64,000 nt of DNA from Enteractinococcus fodinae (lineage in GTDB: Bacteria > Actinomycetota > Actinomycetes > Actinomycetales > Micrococcaceae). Below are positions 44,468-54,463 of the stretch, in pieces. The position numbers were made by a program, and so were the translations under genes. The stretch's first letter is position 1. Each line of letters starts with the position of its first letter. The DNA lies in NCBI RefSeq assembly GCF_031458395.1, contig NZ_JAVDYJ010000001.1:2666001-2730000 (forward strand). Reading direction: 5' to 3'. Under the pieces are notes generated by a model. It did no database searches and was not told the DNA's origin. It saw only the letters and a program-made list of their open reading frames with translations.

Positions 44468-46426
44468 CTATTCCACGTCCTCGACAACCCAGGTGATGCT
44501 GTCGAGGTCTCCCGGCCGGTAATCGACCCCGAGTTCTTCGGGGTCGTCGACTGCGGTATAGAAGCCCACGTTGCCGGTGGCGCACTCGCCGAGCGACAGC
44601 TCGCGTGCTTCAATCGGGTCCTCGATGTCATCCATTCCATGAGCTAACTGGGCGGGATCGCCGTGGAACATCCGGAAGTGTTCCGGGTCCACTGCGTCGG
44701 CCTCTTCAGCCGCGCAGTATTCGACATTGACCTGGTAGTGATGCCCGAACTCGGTGGGATATTCCGCATCCTCACCGGGCTCAATTTCGGTCACGCTATT
44801 GACCGTGACTCGGGACCAGTTCGATAACGTTGCCATCTCACCGACTACGGTGTCCACCGAGCCGACATCACGTTCTGGTTCTTCGGCCGGTTCGCCTGGC
44901 TCTTGCGAGGCGTGTTCGGGGGCCGGTTCCCCCACGCTCCGGAAATCATCCAACCAGGACATGAACACCGCAAACCCGATGATGGCAAGCGGGATGACCA
45001 CGACACCAAGCTTTGCCATTTGGGTAGTTCGGACGCGTTGTCGTGCTGGACCCGGCAGGGCCGCGTTGCGGGCGGTAATGCGCGGCACGCCGACCGTGCG
45101 CTGGGCGATGAGCTCACGAAGCTGTTGCTGCTTGCGATGGGTGTCGAAAACAATCTCAACCGTGCGGTACTCGGCGTCAATCAACACCGCACAGTCTTCG
45201 ACGTCGTCAATGACCAGGATTAAAGAGTTCAGATCAACGCGATCGTATTCGCTTGGTACCCCACGAGAACCCGAACGACGGCGCTCGAGGACGTCGGTGC
45301 CAACGATCACATGGTCGCGGCCTGCTTTGGCTTTAAATCGTTGTCCCTCGGGGGAGGGTAGTTCGTCCGCGACAGGACCGTACCCCACAGGCGTGCGCGA
45401 GTGCGGGTCGGTGAAAAAGCGCATCGTGGCGCGTGCCCGGGAAAGCGCCTGTTGTGTTCCTTCGGGGGTGGCAGGGTCTTCTGCCAGGCCGTGGACTCGG
45501 TTGTCCAGGATGCGGGCCAGAGGCCGGTTGTTCATCTCCCCTTGAGCAGCCTCGGCGATACGGTGATCGGGGATCGGTTTGGAGACCAGCTGGGCCTGAA
45601 TCTCCGAGCGCTGCTCCCCGTACAGAATGGTATCGGCGGTCATGTAGGTCACCAGCGTGTCGGGGCCGATCGGCAACAGCGAGACCGACAAGCCCAACTC
45701 CCGCCGGGTCACGTCCCGGATGTGTTGGCTCAGTTGCTGGGCCAACACACGCGCCGCGGCGGAGCCATCGGCCGAAGTGGGCACCACAGTCGAAATCAGT
45801 GCGTAACCGGCCCGGAATTCCATCGCTCCGGGGCGTGCTTCGTCACGATACCGCGAAGGCTCGCTCGCCTGCACAGTTCTGGGCAACGGTGCGAAGGAGC
45901 TGTTCACGAGTTGCTCGGTGTTGGTGCACATGACGGCTCGAACATTGCCGGCTGCCGGGTCCAGATACCGCAATAGTGCCATCGGATCCTGTTGCGCCTG
46001 GATCTCAAGCGTTTGGGATGCCGCAAACGTCAACGAGGAGAGCCCGAATCGAGACGTCAGGTCTCGGGGTGCTGCTGAAACGTTCACGTCCACGGGCGGC
46101 GCCGCATCCAACTGATGCCGACCGGCGAATACCTCGGCCAGTCGTTGCCACGCGGCTCGCAGCGTCGCGATATCACCGTGCATTCCCACCGAGGTGATAT
46201 CCGTCCCGACGCTGACTGAAATTTCGGGCACCGAGGCCCGTCCGAATCCCATTTCGACGGGCCGGGAGAGCTCGGCTTGGAGCATGCCAGCTGCCAACTG
46301 GAGCGTCCCGTACTGGTCGATCGGTTCATGAACCAGCCCATAACCTAGGGTCAGACTCAGATACGGGCCGGACTCTGGGGTCTCGATAACGCACCAGTCA
46401 TAGCCGTCTACTTCGCGCCACTGCAT
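44468..46426 (-). CDS. Degenerate M16-peptidase-like protein with membrane helix and C-terminal extracytoplasmic domain
   Basis: The 652-residue protein starts with a domain whose layout resembles M16 (insulinase-type) peptidases. GYGLVHEPIDQYGTLQLAAG sits where active enzymes have the zinc motif HxxEH, and VSVGTDITSVGMHGDIATL where the following strand pair lies. The zinc motif itself is absent, so it is probably inactive. A membrane helix follows at about 485-505 (KLGVVVIPLAIIGFAVFMSW). Then comes an acidic linker and a DUF4352-like domain (about 540-652) with YQVNVEYCAAEE and LGECATGNVGFY cysteines. It leads an operon with two of the small paralogues. The M16 relation is my inference from pattern. 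Confidence 0.7.
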   Translation of the reverse strand: MQWREVDGYDWCVIETPESGPYLSLTLGYGLVHEPIDQYGTLQLAAGMLQAELSRPVEMGFGRASVPEISVSVGTDITSVGMHGDIATLRAAWQRLAEVFAGRHQLDAAPPVDVNVSAAPRDLTSRFGLSSLTFAASQTLEIQAQQDPMALLRYLDPAAGNVRAVMCTNTEQLVNSSFAPLPRTVQASEPSRYRDEARPGAMEFRAGYALISTVVPTSADGSAAARVLAQQLSQHIRDVTRRELGLSVSLLPIGPDTLVTYMTADTILYGEQRSEIQAQLVSKPIPDHRIAEAAQGEMNNRPLARILDNRVHGLAEDPATPEGTQQALSRARATMRFFTDPHSRTPVGYGPVADELPSPEGQRFKAKAGRDHVIVGTDVLERRRSGSRGVPSEYDRVDLNSLILVIDDVEDCAVLIDAEYRTVEIVFDTHRKQQQLRELIAQRTVGVPRITARNAALPGPARQRVRTTQMAKLGVVVIPLAIIGFAVFMSWLDDFRSVGEPAPEHASQEPGEPAEEPERDVGSVDTVVGEMATLSNWSRVTVNSVTEIEPGEDAEYPTEFGHHYQVNVEYCAAEEADAVDPEHFRMFHGDPAQLAHGMDDIEDPIEARELSLGECATGNVGFYTAVDDPEELGVDYRPGDLDSITWVVEDVE

Positions 46427-46540
46427 CCTTCGATAATAACCACAGCCTCACCGCTGTCGCGTTCATTACTCGGTCCATTGCAGCCTTTATAATCAACTCG
46501 ATCGACAACCATCGACCATGAGCTCACGAAGAGGTGCACA

Positions 46541-46963
46541 GTGACTCACACCCAGCCCGAAGCCAGGCCGCCCAAGACCTGGCGGCAGCGTCTCATGCTG
46601 GGACTCACCGTGTTCTTGTTTTTGTGGATGTTTGCACTGTTACCGCTGAGTTGTGTCTCGATGGGCGCCGAGCAGCCCGTCGATCTGCGCTGGGCGACCT
46701 GTCACATCACCGAGGCCACCGCAGAACACACCGACGACGAAGAGCACCCGTGGCGGATCGTGCTCGAGTCAGCAGACTGCCCGACCCTGATCTATACCGA
46801 CGGGCTGACCGACGACAACGTGGACGCCCTGGTCAGTACGTTTGAACAGGCACCATATGAAGTGTGGGTGCATGAATCAGCCATCGATGCTGACGGCGGC
46901 ATCCGGTACGCACAAGAGCTCAAGATTCACTCCTACCGCCCCGCACCCGAAATCGCCTCGTAA
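46541..46963 (+). CDS. Small membrane-anchored paralogue C of the cysteine-motif family
   Basis: This 140-residue protein has one helix (MLGLTVFLFLWMFALLPLSCV) and the family domain in divergent form: WATCHITEA, ESADCPTLIYTDGLTDDNVDALVSTFEQAPYEVWV. The GTG start at 46541 follows GAGGTG. It is divergent from the M16-like gene with a 114-base gap, so both may share regulation. Function unknown. Confidence 0.72.
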   Translation: MTHTQPEARPPKTWRQRLMLGLTVFLFLWMFALLPLSCVSMGAEQPVDLRWATCHITEATAEHTDDEEHPWRIVLESADCPTLIYTDGLTDDNVDALVSTFEQAPYEVWVHESAIDADGGIRYAQELKIHSYRPAPEIAS

Positions 46964-47012
46964 AAGCGTTCTGTAACTCCCTGCCGGCAGCCTCGGTGTG
47001 CATAATGGGAAC

Positions 47013-47516
47013 ATGGCCACCAACCTTTTACTGCTAGCCGATACGCACATTCCAAAGAGAGCGAAACGCCTGCCGGAAGCAGTGCTTGAGGCCATCGATG
47101 CTGCCGATATTGTCGTTCATGCCGGCGACTGGATGGATCTGGAGACCTACGAGTTACTCCAAAGCCGCGCGCGGGTCCTGCACGGCGTGTATGGCAATAA
47201 TGACGGACCGGAGCTGCGGGCGATACTGCCCGAGGTGGCGTATTTTACGGTTGAGGATTTGAGCCTGGCGGTGATTCATGAGACCGGGCAAGCCAAGCGG
47301 CGGGAGGAGCGCGCGGACGAGGCCTTCCCCTCGACCGACGTGTTGATTTTCGGTCATTCGCATATTCCCTGGGATACGGTGTCCCCGCGTGGCATGCGGT
47401 TGTTGAACCCCGGTTCTCCCACAGATCGACGTCGGCAGCCCCATTGCACCATGATGACGGCGGTCATCGACGGCAGTGACATCGAGGTTGAACTGCACCG
47501 CGTGAATCGTTCGTGA
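47013..47516 (+). CDS. YfcE/MJ0936-type metallophosphoesterase
   Basis: The 167-residue calcineurin-like phosphoesterase has metal ligands Asp10 and His12 (LADTHIP), Asp39 (HAGDW), Asn62 (GNND), a His in AVIHETG, and FGHSHIP. It likely hydrolyses phosphodiesters or phosphomonoesters with two metal ions. The ATG at 47013 begins the conserved strand; upstream codons look non-coding. Confidence 0.92.
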   Translation: MATNLLLLADTHIPKRAKRLPEAVLEAIDAADIVVHAGDWMDLETYELLQSRARVLHGVYGNNDGPELRAILPEVAYFTVEDLSLAVIHETGQAKRREERADEAFPSTDVLIFGHSHIPWDTVSPRGMRLLNPGSPTDRRRQPHCTMMTAVIDGSDIEVELHRVNRS

Positions 47517-47602
47517 GCTTCTCCGCGTGCACTAGTGAATCTGCGCTAATCTTCCTTGCGCCCTCTACCCTTTGTCCTTCAAACAGCTTCGTAGAGCGTG
47601 GA

Positions 47603-48409
47603 TCAGTTTCGTCCAATGTCTCGGAGCCATGCAAGCAGGTCAGCTTGCTGAGCTGGCGAGAACTCTGCGAGGATGTTGCTCCCGTGGAGCAGTAGCAGGC
47701 TGTTGTCATTGAAGCGAACGTTCTGCAGGCTGGTGCCCACGGCGCTACTGGGTGGGATCAGGGTCGGTGACGCCAAGAAATAGTCTCCGGGCGGGGTCGC
47801 GGAGATCGCGTCAATCAAAATAGGGCCGGCCGTCAGCTCGTAGATGTCTAAGAAATCGAATTCCATCTCATGTCCTGCGGTGGAGGCGTTTACCATCGGT
47901 ATGATCTTCGGTTTCTGACCGAACAGCCGATTTCGAGTTCGAACGCTTTGTCGAAAGCATACCTCGCCGAGATATAGGGGTGCTGCCTCAAACTGATCGT
48001 TCATATGTGCTGTTGCTGCTTCATCGTTTCGAGTGGTGACTTCTCGGGACTGACGTTTCAGCCCATCCGGGTTGCCCAGCGCCAATGCACCAGCGATATA
48101 ACCCAGCGGACTCATGATGAACCAATGCTGGTCCGGACGAAAGTCTCCATCGCGCAGTACAAACAACACCCCGTATCCGAGGACAAAAACCGCAAGGATA
48201 ATCCATCCGGAGTACTTCGAGTTCGGCGCAACGTGGAACCCAGCGAGCACGCCAAAAGTTAGAAAGGCTACAACACTGACGATGAGCTGCGCGCCTAACT
48301 GCGGCGGCTTAGAGAAAAAGACCGGTCCGACCACGGCGAGCGCAAAGAAAACCGCCACGACTAGCAACGCCAACAGCAGGTTGCGACGATCTGCGAATCG
48401 ATGGTGCAC
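47603..48409 (-). CDS. Membrane protein of unknown function
   Basis: The 268-residue protein has about four N-terminal membrane helices (LLLALLVVAVFFALAVVGPVFF, LIVSVVAFLTFGVLAGFHV, YSGWIILAVFVLGYGVLFVL, FIMSPLGYIAGALALG). A cytoplasmic domain of about 150 residues ends SPAQQADLLAWLRDIGRN. The tail segment (FNDNSLLLLHGSNILAEFSP) suggests a PH-like fold, but I cannot name a family. It ends 87 bases from the convergent phosphoesterase gene. Confidence 0.7.
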   Translation of the reverse strand: MHHRFADRRNLLLALLVVAVFFALAVVGPVFFSKPPQLGAQLIVSVVAFLTFGVLAGFHVAPNSKYSGWIILAVFVLGYGVLFVLRDGDFRPDQHWFIMSPLGYIAGALALGNPDGLKRQSREVTTRNDEAATAHMNDQFEAAPLYLGEVCFRQSVRTRNRLFGQKPKIIPMVNASTAGHEMEFDFLDIYELTAGPILIDAISATPPGDYFLASPTLIPPSSAVGTSLQNVRFNDNSLLLLHGSNILAEFSPAQQADLLAWLRDIGRN

Positions 48410-48544
48410 CTAGTGATAACCCTCTACAAAAGAAACGGAGTGTAGCCGCCACGCTGCCCCCGGTATATGAGAAGTTTTTCAACAGGCGACTAACCGCACA
48501 CCAGATTACCAGTGCATGCTCCCCTGTCCTGCTCGCCCAGCGGC

Positions 48545-48948
48545 TTACTGCGATGAACGGTAATCCTGGGCAGTAGCAGCCATTAATGGTAACCAACCAT
48601 GGGCCGCTGCTCGAGAGGACAGTCCGAATTCGAAATCATATGCTCCACGTTGAAAAGAGGAAGCGAGCTCCCCCACGTTCTCCTCGGTGACGCCCACTGA
48701 ATACACCACGCGTCCGCAATCTTCAGTTTCGATACCGACGAGCCACTCCGAAGCATTAAACCGGTGTCCTTTCGAGGGCTCAGCGCTGATGACTTCGCAG
48801 GTGGCCCATTTCGGGTCATGTTGATCAAACAGCAAAAGATCATGAATGCGGGGACGAATACAGCGAAGACGAGAATGAGCGCAATGGTCATCCCGCGTTT
48901 GGGCTGCACTTTCAAAGGTTTCGACTCGACGCTTTTCTTATGTGTCAT
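48545..48948 (-). pseudogene. Small membrane-anchored paralogue D, frameshifted at an A4/T4 run
   Basis: The N-terminal part (48948 down to about 48838) encodes MTHKKSVESKPLKVQPKRGM and a membrane helix (TIALILVFAVFVPAFMIF). The rest lies in the next frame: LLLFDQHDPKWATCEV, IETEDCGRVVYSVGVTEENV and FQRGAYDFEFG, the family pattern. One extra T in the coding-strand run TTTT (48834-48837) would restore a single protein of about 134 residues. It may be a true pseudogene or a homopolymer error. Confidence 0.75.
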
Positions 48949-48954
48949 CAGTAC

Positions 48955-51411
48955 TTATGAAGATACCTGATCCAGATACGGGCGGAGGTATCTCCCAGTC
49001 AGAGATGCCTCAGCAGCCGCGACATCGCCAGGGGTACCCGTGGCTACGATACGACCCCCGTCTGCGCCACCGCCGGGGCCTAAATCAATGATCCAATCGG
49101 CGGCGGCAATGATGTCTAAATCGTGCTCGATGACGATCACCGTCGCACCGCGCTCAAGGAGGCGATCCAGCACTCCGACCAACACCGCGACATCATCTGG
49201 ATGCAGCCCAACCGATGGCTCATCCAAGACAAATAGCGTGCCCTGCTGGTTGCGTCCCAGCTCGGTCGATAATTTGAGGCGTTGAGCTTCACCACCGGAC
49301 AGTGCCGGTGTGGCTTCGCCCAAGGTCAGGTACCCCAGTCCCAGGTCAATCAGGATCTTCAGTCGGCGCGCTATTCGGGAATAGTCGGCGAACAGGTCGG
49401 CGGCTTCCTGGGCAGTCAATGCCAGTACCTCCGGCATCGAATGCCCTTCCAATTGCACGTTGGAGGCTTCCTGGCGATACCGGGAGCCCTCACACGATGG
49501 GCAGGCCATCTCGATGTCGGCCAAGAACTGCGCATCCAGGGAAATCTGCCCATTGCCATCACACTCGGGACATTTCAGCGAGCCGGTGTTGTAGGAGAAA
49601 TCCGCAGCGGTGTAATCATCACTGACCTTTGCGAATTCGGTTCGTAGTTGGTCCATGATGCCGGAATAGGTTGCTACCGTTGAGCGGACGTTGATGCCAA
49701 TGGGTGACGCGTCCACCCGGATCACCCGGTCGATATCGCCGGCGATGTGTTGCACATGCTCAGGATTCGCACCGTTCAGCGCCGGGATTAGTGATTCCAG
49801 TACCAATGTGGTTTTGCCCGAGCCTGACACACCGGTGACCACGGTCAGCACACCGGTAGGAAAACGAACATCCAGTGCTTCGACGGTATGCAGTGGCTGG
49901 GTTTGCATGCTGATCCACCCGGCTCGTTCGCGAGGCTCACGTTCGATGGGTTGTGGCTTCTGCAGGTGGGGACCGACCACGGAACCTGTCGCTGCCGCGA
50001 GGTCCTTCGGTCTACCCATGGTGAGAATGGTGCCGCCGTGCGCTCCAGAGCCTGGCCCAATTTCAATCAGGTAGTCAGCTGCTTGAATGACTGCGACATC
50101 GTGATCGACAAAGACCACAGAATTGCCACCGGCTAGCAGATCGTGCATCACGCCGACTAAGCCTTCGATGTTTGCCGGGTGCAGCCCGATGGAAGGCTCA
50201 TCCAGAACATATAACACCCCGGTGGTTTCATTGCGCACCGCTCGAGCTAACTGAGCGCGTTGCCGCTCGCCATTGGAGAGCGTGTTCGTCGTCCGGTCAA
50301 GCGATAAGTACCCCAATCCCAGTTGCAGTAACCGTGTGCCCATGTCTTGCAGGGTTTTGGTCAGCTCGCGGCCCAATTCGGTGAGTTGTTCAGGCAGCTG
50401 GAGGCTGGCAACCCAGGTGAGTAGGTCAGCTAAGGGAAGTGCTGAGACTGAGGCGAGGTTATGCTCGCCGATCCGAGGCTGACGTGCCTGTTCGGAGAGT
50501 CGAGTGCCCGCACAGTCTGGGCAGGTCTTTTCGATTAAGAACTTTGAGACTCGCTGCAATCGTTTGGCGTCGGTAGCCCGCTCGAGCTCCTTGGTGACCG
50601 TTAGATAAACATTGCGGAAGGTGAAATCCAAATCGTGAACGCCCTTGCGAGACGTCACGGTAATGGCTTTCTTCTCTTCGGGACCGTGGAAGACAATCTC
50701 CCGCTCGTCTTCGGTGAGTTCCTGAAAGGGTACATCTGTGCGGACCCCGAACTCAGCCACAATCTGCGGTTGGACGTTGAACCCGAACTGATTCCAGGGA
50801 GCGACCGCTCCGTCGTCGATGGTTTTGGTTGGATCTGGTACCAGGCTGGTTTCATCAACTTGTCTGGTGATGCCGGTACCAGCACATGCTGGACAGGCAC
50901 CCTCTGAGTTGAATGCGAGTTCTTCGGCTCCAGGAGGGTCGAAGTCATTGTCGCATTGTGTACATCTGATGGGCTGTTCGAGCGCAACCTTGATGGTTGG
51001 TTCAGCGTACATGCCGCAGTGCGGGCACCGGTGCTCGGCCAGTCGGGAGAAGATCAAACGCACCACGTTGAGCAGCTCAGTTGACGTTCCAAACGTGGAA
51101 CGCACCCCGGCTGTCCCCGGGCGTTGCCGCAGGGCTAGGGCAGGTGGGATATGACTGACCGAATCGACAGCTGCTCTTGCGGTGGCTGCCATCCTGCGGC
51201 GCGTATACGTCGATAGCGCTTCGAGGTACCGACGGGACCCTTCGGCATACAACGTGCCCATCGCCAGCGAGGATTTCCCGGAACCCGAAACACCGACGAT
51301 GCCGACCAGTTGGTTCAATGGGATATCGACGTCGATGTTTTGCAGGTTATTAACGCGGGCACCGCGCACATGAATATGTGTCGGGTGAGAAGTAGCCTGT
51401 GGGGTGGTCAC
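48955..51411 (-). CDS. UvrA-like ABC ATPase (DrrC/UvrA2 class)
   Basis: The 818-residue protein has two ABC modules with Walker A motifs [13 protein letters not shown] and [13 protein letters not shown], signatures [15 protein letters not shown] and [15 protein letters not shown], and two zinc modules (CPHCGMY ... [20 protein letters not shown] ... CPSCEGSRY). It is about 130 residues shorter than housekeeping UvrA, fitting the class that lacks part of the UvrB-binding domain and is tied to drug tolerance (DrrC) or accessory repair. No uvrB or uvrC is nearby. Confidence 0.9.
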   Translation of the reverse strand: MTTPQATSHPTHIHVRGARVNNLQNIDVDIPLNQLVGIVGVSGSGKSSLAMGTLYAEGSRRYLEALSTYTRRRMAATARAAVDSVSHIPPALALRQRPGTAGVRSTFGTSTELLNVVRLIFSRLAEHRCPHCGMYAEPTIKVALEQPIRCTQCDNDFDPPGAEELAFNSEGACPACAGTGITRQVDETSLVPDPTKTIDDGAVAPWNQFGFNVQPQIVAEFGVRTDVPFQELTEDEREIVFHGPEEKKAITVTSRKGVHDLDFTFRNVYLTVTKELERATDAKRLQRVSKFLIEKTCPDCAGTRLSEQARQPRIGEHNLASVSALPLADLLTWVASLQLPEQLTELGRELTKTLQDMGTRLLQLGLGYLSLDRTTNTLSNGERQRAQLARAVRNETTGVLYVLDEPSIGLHPANIEGLVGVMHDLLAGGNSVVFVDHDVAVIQAADYLIEIGPGSGAHGGTILTMGRPKDLAAATGSVVGPHLQKPQPIEREPRERAGWISMQTQPLHTVEALDVRFPTGVLTVVTGVSGSGKTTLVLESLIPALNGANPEHVQHIAGDIDRVIRVDASPIGINVRSTVATYSGIMDQLRTEFAKVSDDYTAADFSYNTGSLKCPECDGNGQISLDAQFLADIEMACPSCEGSRYRQEASNVQLEGHSMPEVLALTAQEAADLFADYSRIARRLKILIDLGLGYLTLGEATPALSGGEAQRLKLSTELGRNQQGTLFVLDEPSVGLHPDDVAVLVGVLDRLLERGATVIVIEHDLDIIAAADWIIDLGPGGGADGGRIVATGTPGDVAAAEASLTGRYLRPYLDQVSS

Positions 51412-51435
51412 GTTCGCCAGTCTAGTGATGTGGGG

Positions 51436-52029
51436 CTATTTCACATACGTCTTCGGTGGCTGCATGAGGGCCTCGAGCCGCGCGAATTCCGCTGGATTTG
51501 CATCATAGAACGCTTGGTGTGACTGATAAACCTTGGTGGCAAGCATATGGCGGTGGGTTTGAGCGGCTACTTCCCAATCTGGATCATTGATCTCCACCTT
51601 TTGGAGTTTGAACCGCCGGTACTGAAGTTCTTCCAGTAACCGGATATACACCAGCGAATAGTCGAAACGGTTGTAGTCGATATTGACCTTGGTGCCATGT
51701 GCATAGAGCTTGAACCGATTGACTCCGACATCGAGTCGTTCGATTTCCACGAACCGAACTTGCCGGTAGAACACTTTCCCAAAGCGTGTCCACACCTTGT
51801 CGCGGTCCACCCCAAACCGACGGAAAAATGCGTGCAACACAAACGAGTATGACACCACGAGCAGGAGGACGGGGAGGAAGAACGCAAAGAGGTCACGATC
51901 GGAGCTTGCCAGGTAATCACTAATAAACATGGGCATGATCAGTGTCGACAACACGCTCAGTGGCAGCCCAAACATCAGCAGGATCTTGGACTGCGAAAAC
52001 ACCCGTGGGTCCTCGGGGTGGGTACTCAT
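51436..52029 (-). CDS. Two-helix membrane protein of unknown function
   Basis: About 197 residues. After MSTHPEDPRVFSQSK come two membrane helices (ILLMFGLPLSVLSTLIMPMFI, LFAFFLPVLLLVVSYSFVLHAFF) and a basic PH-like domain (KVFYRQVRFVEIERLDVGVN to LLEELQYRRFKLQKVEI). An in-frame ATG at 52113 with a Gly/Ala-rich lead is an alternative start; neither has a good ribosome-binding site. No family assigned. Confidence 0.7.
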   Translation of the reverse strand: MSTHPEDPRVFSQSKILLMFGLPLSVLSTLIMPMFISDYLASSDRDLFAFFLPVLLLVVSYSFVLHAFFRRFGVDRDKVWTRFGKVFYRQVRFVEIERLDVGVNRFKLYAHGTKVNIDYNRFDYSLVYIRLLEELQYRRFKLQKVEINDPDWEVAAQTHRHMLATKVYQSHQAFYDANPAEFARLEALMQPPKTYVK

Positions 52030-52234
52030 CGTGCGGAGCCGACGCTGCATAGCACCGCTTGCTGCGCCAGCCGCAAACCCGGCGCCGCGTCCTAGATTTC
52101 CTGGTTCAACCATCAGATGTCGTGACCCCTCACTACAGCACAATCCCACAGGCTTCATGGGATCAAGATCGAGGCTAGCAGAGCCGCGCAACCTGTTCAT
52201 CAAGAATTCAATCGGCCAAGTTTACAATGTGAGC

Positions 52235-53029
52235 ATGGGTAATGCTGTTGAACCAATCGGACGCATGCCGCAGTACGGCCCCGAGCATCTTTCAATCTTG
52301 GCACTTACCATTGTTGTGTCGATCGCAGTTATTATCGTAGGGCGGCGGATACGCGGCACCGATATGGAAGACCGCTTGCTGCGCATCGGCGGATGGATCA
52401 TGCTCACCGTGACCATCGCGTGGACGATCTGGGGCATGCTTCCCGGCAACTGGAATATCGACCAGTCCTTGCCATTCCACTACTCCGACGCGCTACGGCT
52501 CATTACCGCGGTCGCCTTGATCACGCGCGCCGGATGGGCCATAGCCATCTGTTATTTCTGGGGGCTAACGCTGAACCTGCAGTCGATCATTACCCCCGAC
52601 CTGAACTACTTCGACTATCCCGTCCTCGAGTTTATGGTCTACTGGTTTCTACACATCGTCGCGTTTGTCGTACCGATCCTTTTTGTCTGGGGACTTGGCT
52701 ATCGTCCGACCTGGCGCGGCTATGGCGTCACCTATTTGGCCACCGTGGTGTGGGCTGGCATCGCGGTCGTCGCCAATGCGATCACCGGCGCGAACTACGG
52801 GTATCTCAGCCGTGGCCCCGACGGGCCTTCAATCCTTGATCTGCTGGGCCCCTGGCCGATCTACATTTTCTGGGAGGCCGTCATTATCGCCGTGGTGTGG
52901 GCATTGATGACCTTGCCATGGCAAACCAACACGGCACGACGCGCTCCAGTCGTCGACCGTTGGGCCACCGTACGCCGGAAGCCGGCGACCTATACGCGAG
53001 ATGTTACGTACGACACAACGGTGGTGTAA
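52235..53029 (+). CDS. YwaF-like (TIGR02206) integral membrane protein
   Basis: The 264-residue protein has about seven membrane helices with the family features YGPEHLSILALTIVVSIAVI, LPFHYSDALRLITAVALITR, YFWGLTLNLQSIITPDLNY, HIVAFVVPILFVWGLGYRPTWRGY and NAITGANYGYLSRGP. TACAAT lies 7-12 bases before the ATG and no Shine-Dalgarno sequence is seen, so the mRNA may be leaderless. The function of the family is unknown. Confidence 0.85.
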   Translation: MGNAVEPIGRMPQYGPEHLSILALTIVVSIAVIIVGRRIRGTDMEDRLLRIGGWIMLTVTIAWTIWGMLPGNWNIDQSLPFHYSDALRLITAVALITRAGWAIAICYFWGLTLNLQSIITPDLNYFDYPVLEFMVYWFLHIVAFVVPILFVWGLGYRPTWRGYGVTYLATVVWAGIAVVANAITGANYGYLSRGPDGPSILDLLGPWPIYIFWEAVIIAVVWALMTLPWQTNTARRAPVVDRWATVRRKPATYTRDVTYDTTVV

Positions 53030-53163
53030 TGTGCTCTTTAACTTCGCGGCTTTAACTTCTCGGCCCGGCGTGTGATCCCAAGCGGCCGACCTACTCAAAC
53101 GATCGCCTGTAGCCATCGCTCAAAAAGATTGTTGACCGGTGGAAATCCACCCGAAGGAGCACT

Positions 53164-53634
53164 GTGCAGAACATTATCATCACCGGCGTCGACGGAAGTG
53201 AGACAGCTACAAAGGCTGCAGAAGTTGCCGCGTCGCTCGCGACAGACTTGAACTGTGATCTTCACGTTATCTCTGCTTCGGATCCCAAGCAGATATCGTC
53301 ACCCCGCATGGGACGGCTCGCTGGAGACCCCACCGCCCTGGTCGAGATGACGACTTATCAAAAAGAAATAGATGACCACAATCGCGCTACCCAGCAGACG
53401 GCAGATGCAGTTGCCGAAATCTTGCGCCAAAAGTTCCCTGATCTCAACATCACTTCCAAGGGCATACATAAGTCCCCTGCCGACGCGCTCATAGAGGAAG
53501 CTCAAAAGCTGGATGCGCGATTTGTTGTAGTCGGCAATAAGCACGTCCAGGGTGCCAGGCGGATGCTCGGCAGCGTGGCCACCGCAGTGGCGCGCCATAT
53601 CACAACCGATTTGTACATTGCGCATACCCGATAG
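53164..53634 (+). CDS. Universal stress protein (first of two)
   Basis: The 156-residue UspA-type protein opens IIITGVDGSETATKAAEVAASLA and ends with the nucleotide-binding segment VVVGNKHVQGARRMLGSVATAVARHITTDLYI, close to the ATP-binding G-2x-G-9x-G pattern. The GTG start has AAGGAG upstream. A small palindrome GGTGGAAATCCACC lies at 53138-53151, just before the ribosome-binding site. It probably arose with the next gene by tandem duplication. Confidence 0.93.
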   Translation: MQNIIITGVDGSETATKAAEVAASLATDLNCDLHVISASDPKQISSPRMGRLAGDPTALVEMTTYQKEIDDHNRATQQTADAVAEILRQKFPDLNITSKGIHKSPADALIEEAQKLDARFVVVGNKHVQGARRMLGSVATAVARHITTDLYIAHTR

Positions 53635-53786
53635 CCGACACCGGAACGTATTGCTGACTCACCGTTGCCAGCGGAACCGGTTCTCCCCCAGCTGCCAGCA
53701 GCGCTAGAGTACTAAGGGGTCTGGGTTGCACATGCATCCAGTGCCTTGAGTCTGGCGTTCGAACAAAATCTTATGAAGGAGATTTG

Positions 53787-54224
53787 ATGGCCAATATTGT
53801 CGTTACCGGTGTCGATGGCAGTGAGACCGCAACACGAGCGGCGCAACGTGCCGCCGAAGTGGCCGTGGCATTTCAGGCATCACTTCACATCGTGTCTGCA
53901 TATGGGCCCGGAGAACAACGCCAATTGGCCGACGGTGAAGGCGGCAGAATGGTCATCAGTCTCCAAGACGAGGCTGAAGGTTTCGTTGCCGAAGCTGCAG
54001 AGCGCGTACGAGCCGAGATCTCCAATTTAGAAGTCACCACCTCCGTCGTCAATGACACGCCCGCTGATGCGTTGGTCAGTGAAGCAGAGCGCCTTGACGC
54101 CCTCCTCATTGTGGTGGGCAACAAACGAGTGCAGGGTCCCACACGTATTCTTGGCAGCATCGCGCGAAGCGTCGCAGCGAATGCCAGTTGTGATATCTAC
54201 GTGGCCAATACCCGCCCAGCATAA
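53787..54224 (+). CDS. Universal stress protein (second of two)
   Basis: The 145-residue protein is paralogous to the preceding gene (NIVVTGVDGSETATRAAQRA; IVVGNKRVQGPTRILGSIARSVAANASCDIYV). The ATG at 53787 has AAGGAG upstream; the two genes are separated by 152 bases. The nucleotide-binding pattern is kept. It is likely induced under starvation or redox stress, as in other actinobacteria (family knowledge). Confidence 0.93.
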   Translation: MANIVVTGVDGSETATRAAQRAAEVAVAFQASLHIVSAYGPGEQRQLADGEGGRMVISLQDEAEGFVAEAAERVRAEISNLEVTTSVVNDTPADALVSEAERLDALLIVVGNKRVQGPTRILGSIARSVAANASCDIYVANTRPA

Positions 54225-54239
54225 GGGCCCTGTGACGGG

Positions 54240-54458
54240 CTAGCCCGTCGGTACCAGGACTGAAACTCCCTCCCCGAGCGGGGCGTTGACGTGTCCTGAC
54301 CCTCGTGTGATGATGACTTCACCATCGTCTGATGTGTATTTCGCAACCGCTTTTGGGAGCAGCTCGCCACCGGCGGTGCCACTAGGGATAATGGCCGTCA
54401 ACGTCCGTGAGGCGCCGGGCTCGGTTTCGGCGAGACTCCCACAGCACTGCTGTAGGAG
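54240..54458 (-). pseudogene. Possible start-less gene remnant
   Basis: A 72-codon frame reads SLAETEPGASRTLTAIIPSG, then ELLPKAVAKYTSDDGEVIIT and RGSGHVNAPLGEGVSVLVPTG before a TAG. The composition is protein-like, but there is no ATG or GTG start. It may be the tail of a decayed gene, or a chance frame between the stress-protein and LysM genes. Confidence 0.22.
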
Positions 54459-54463
54459 TCATC

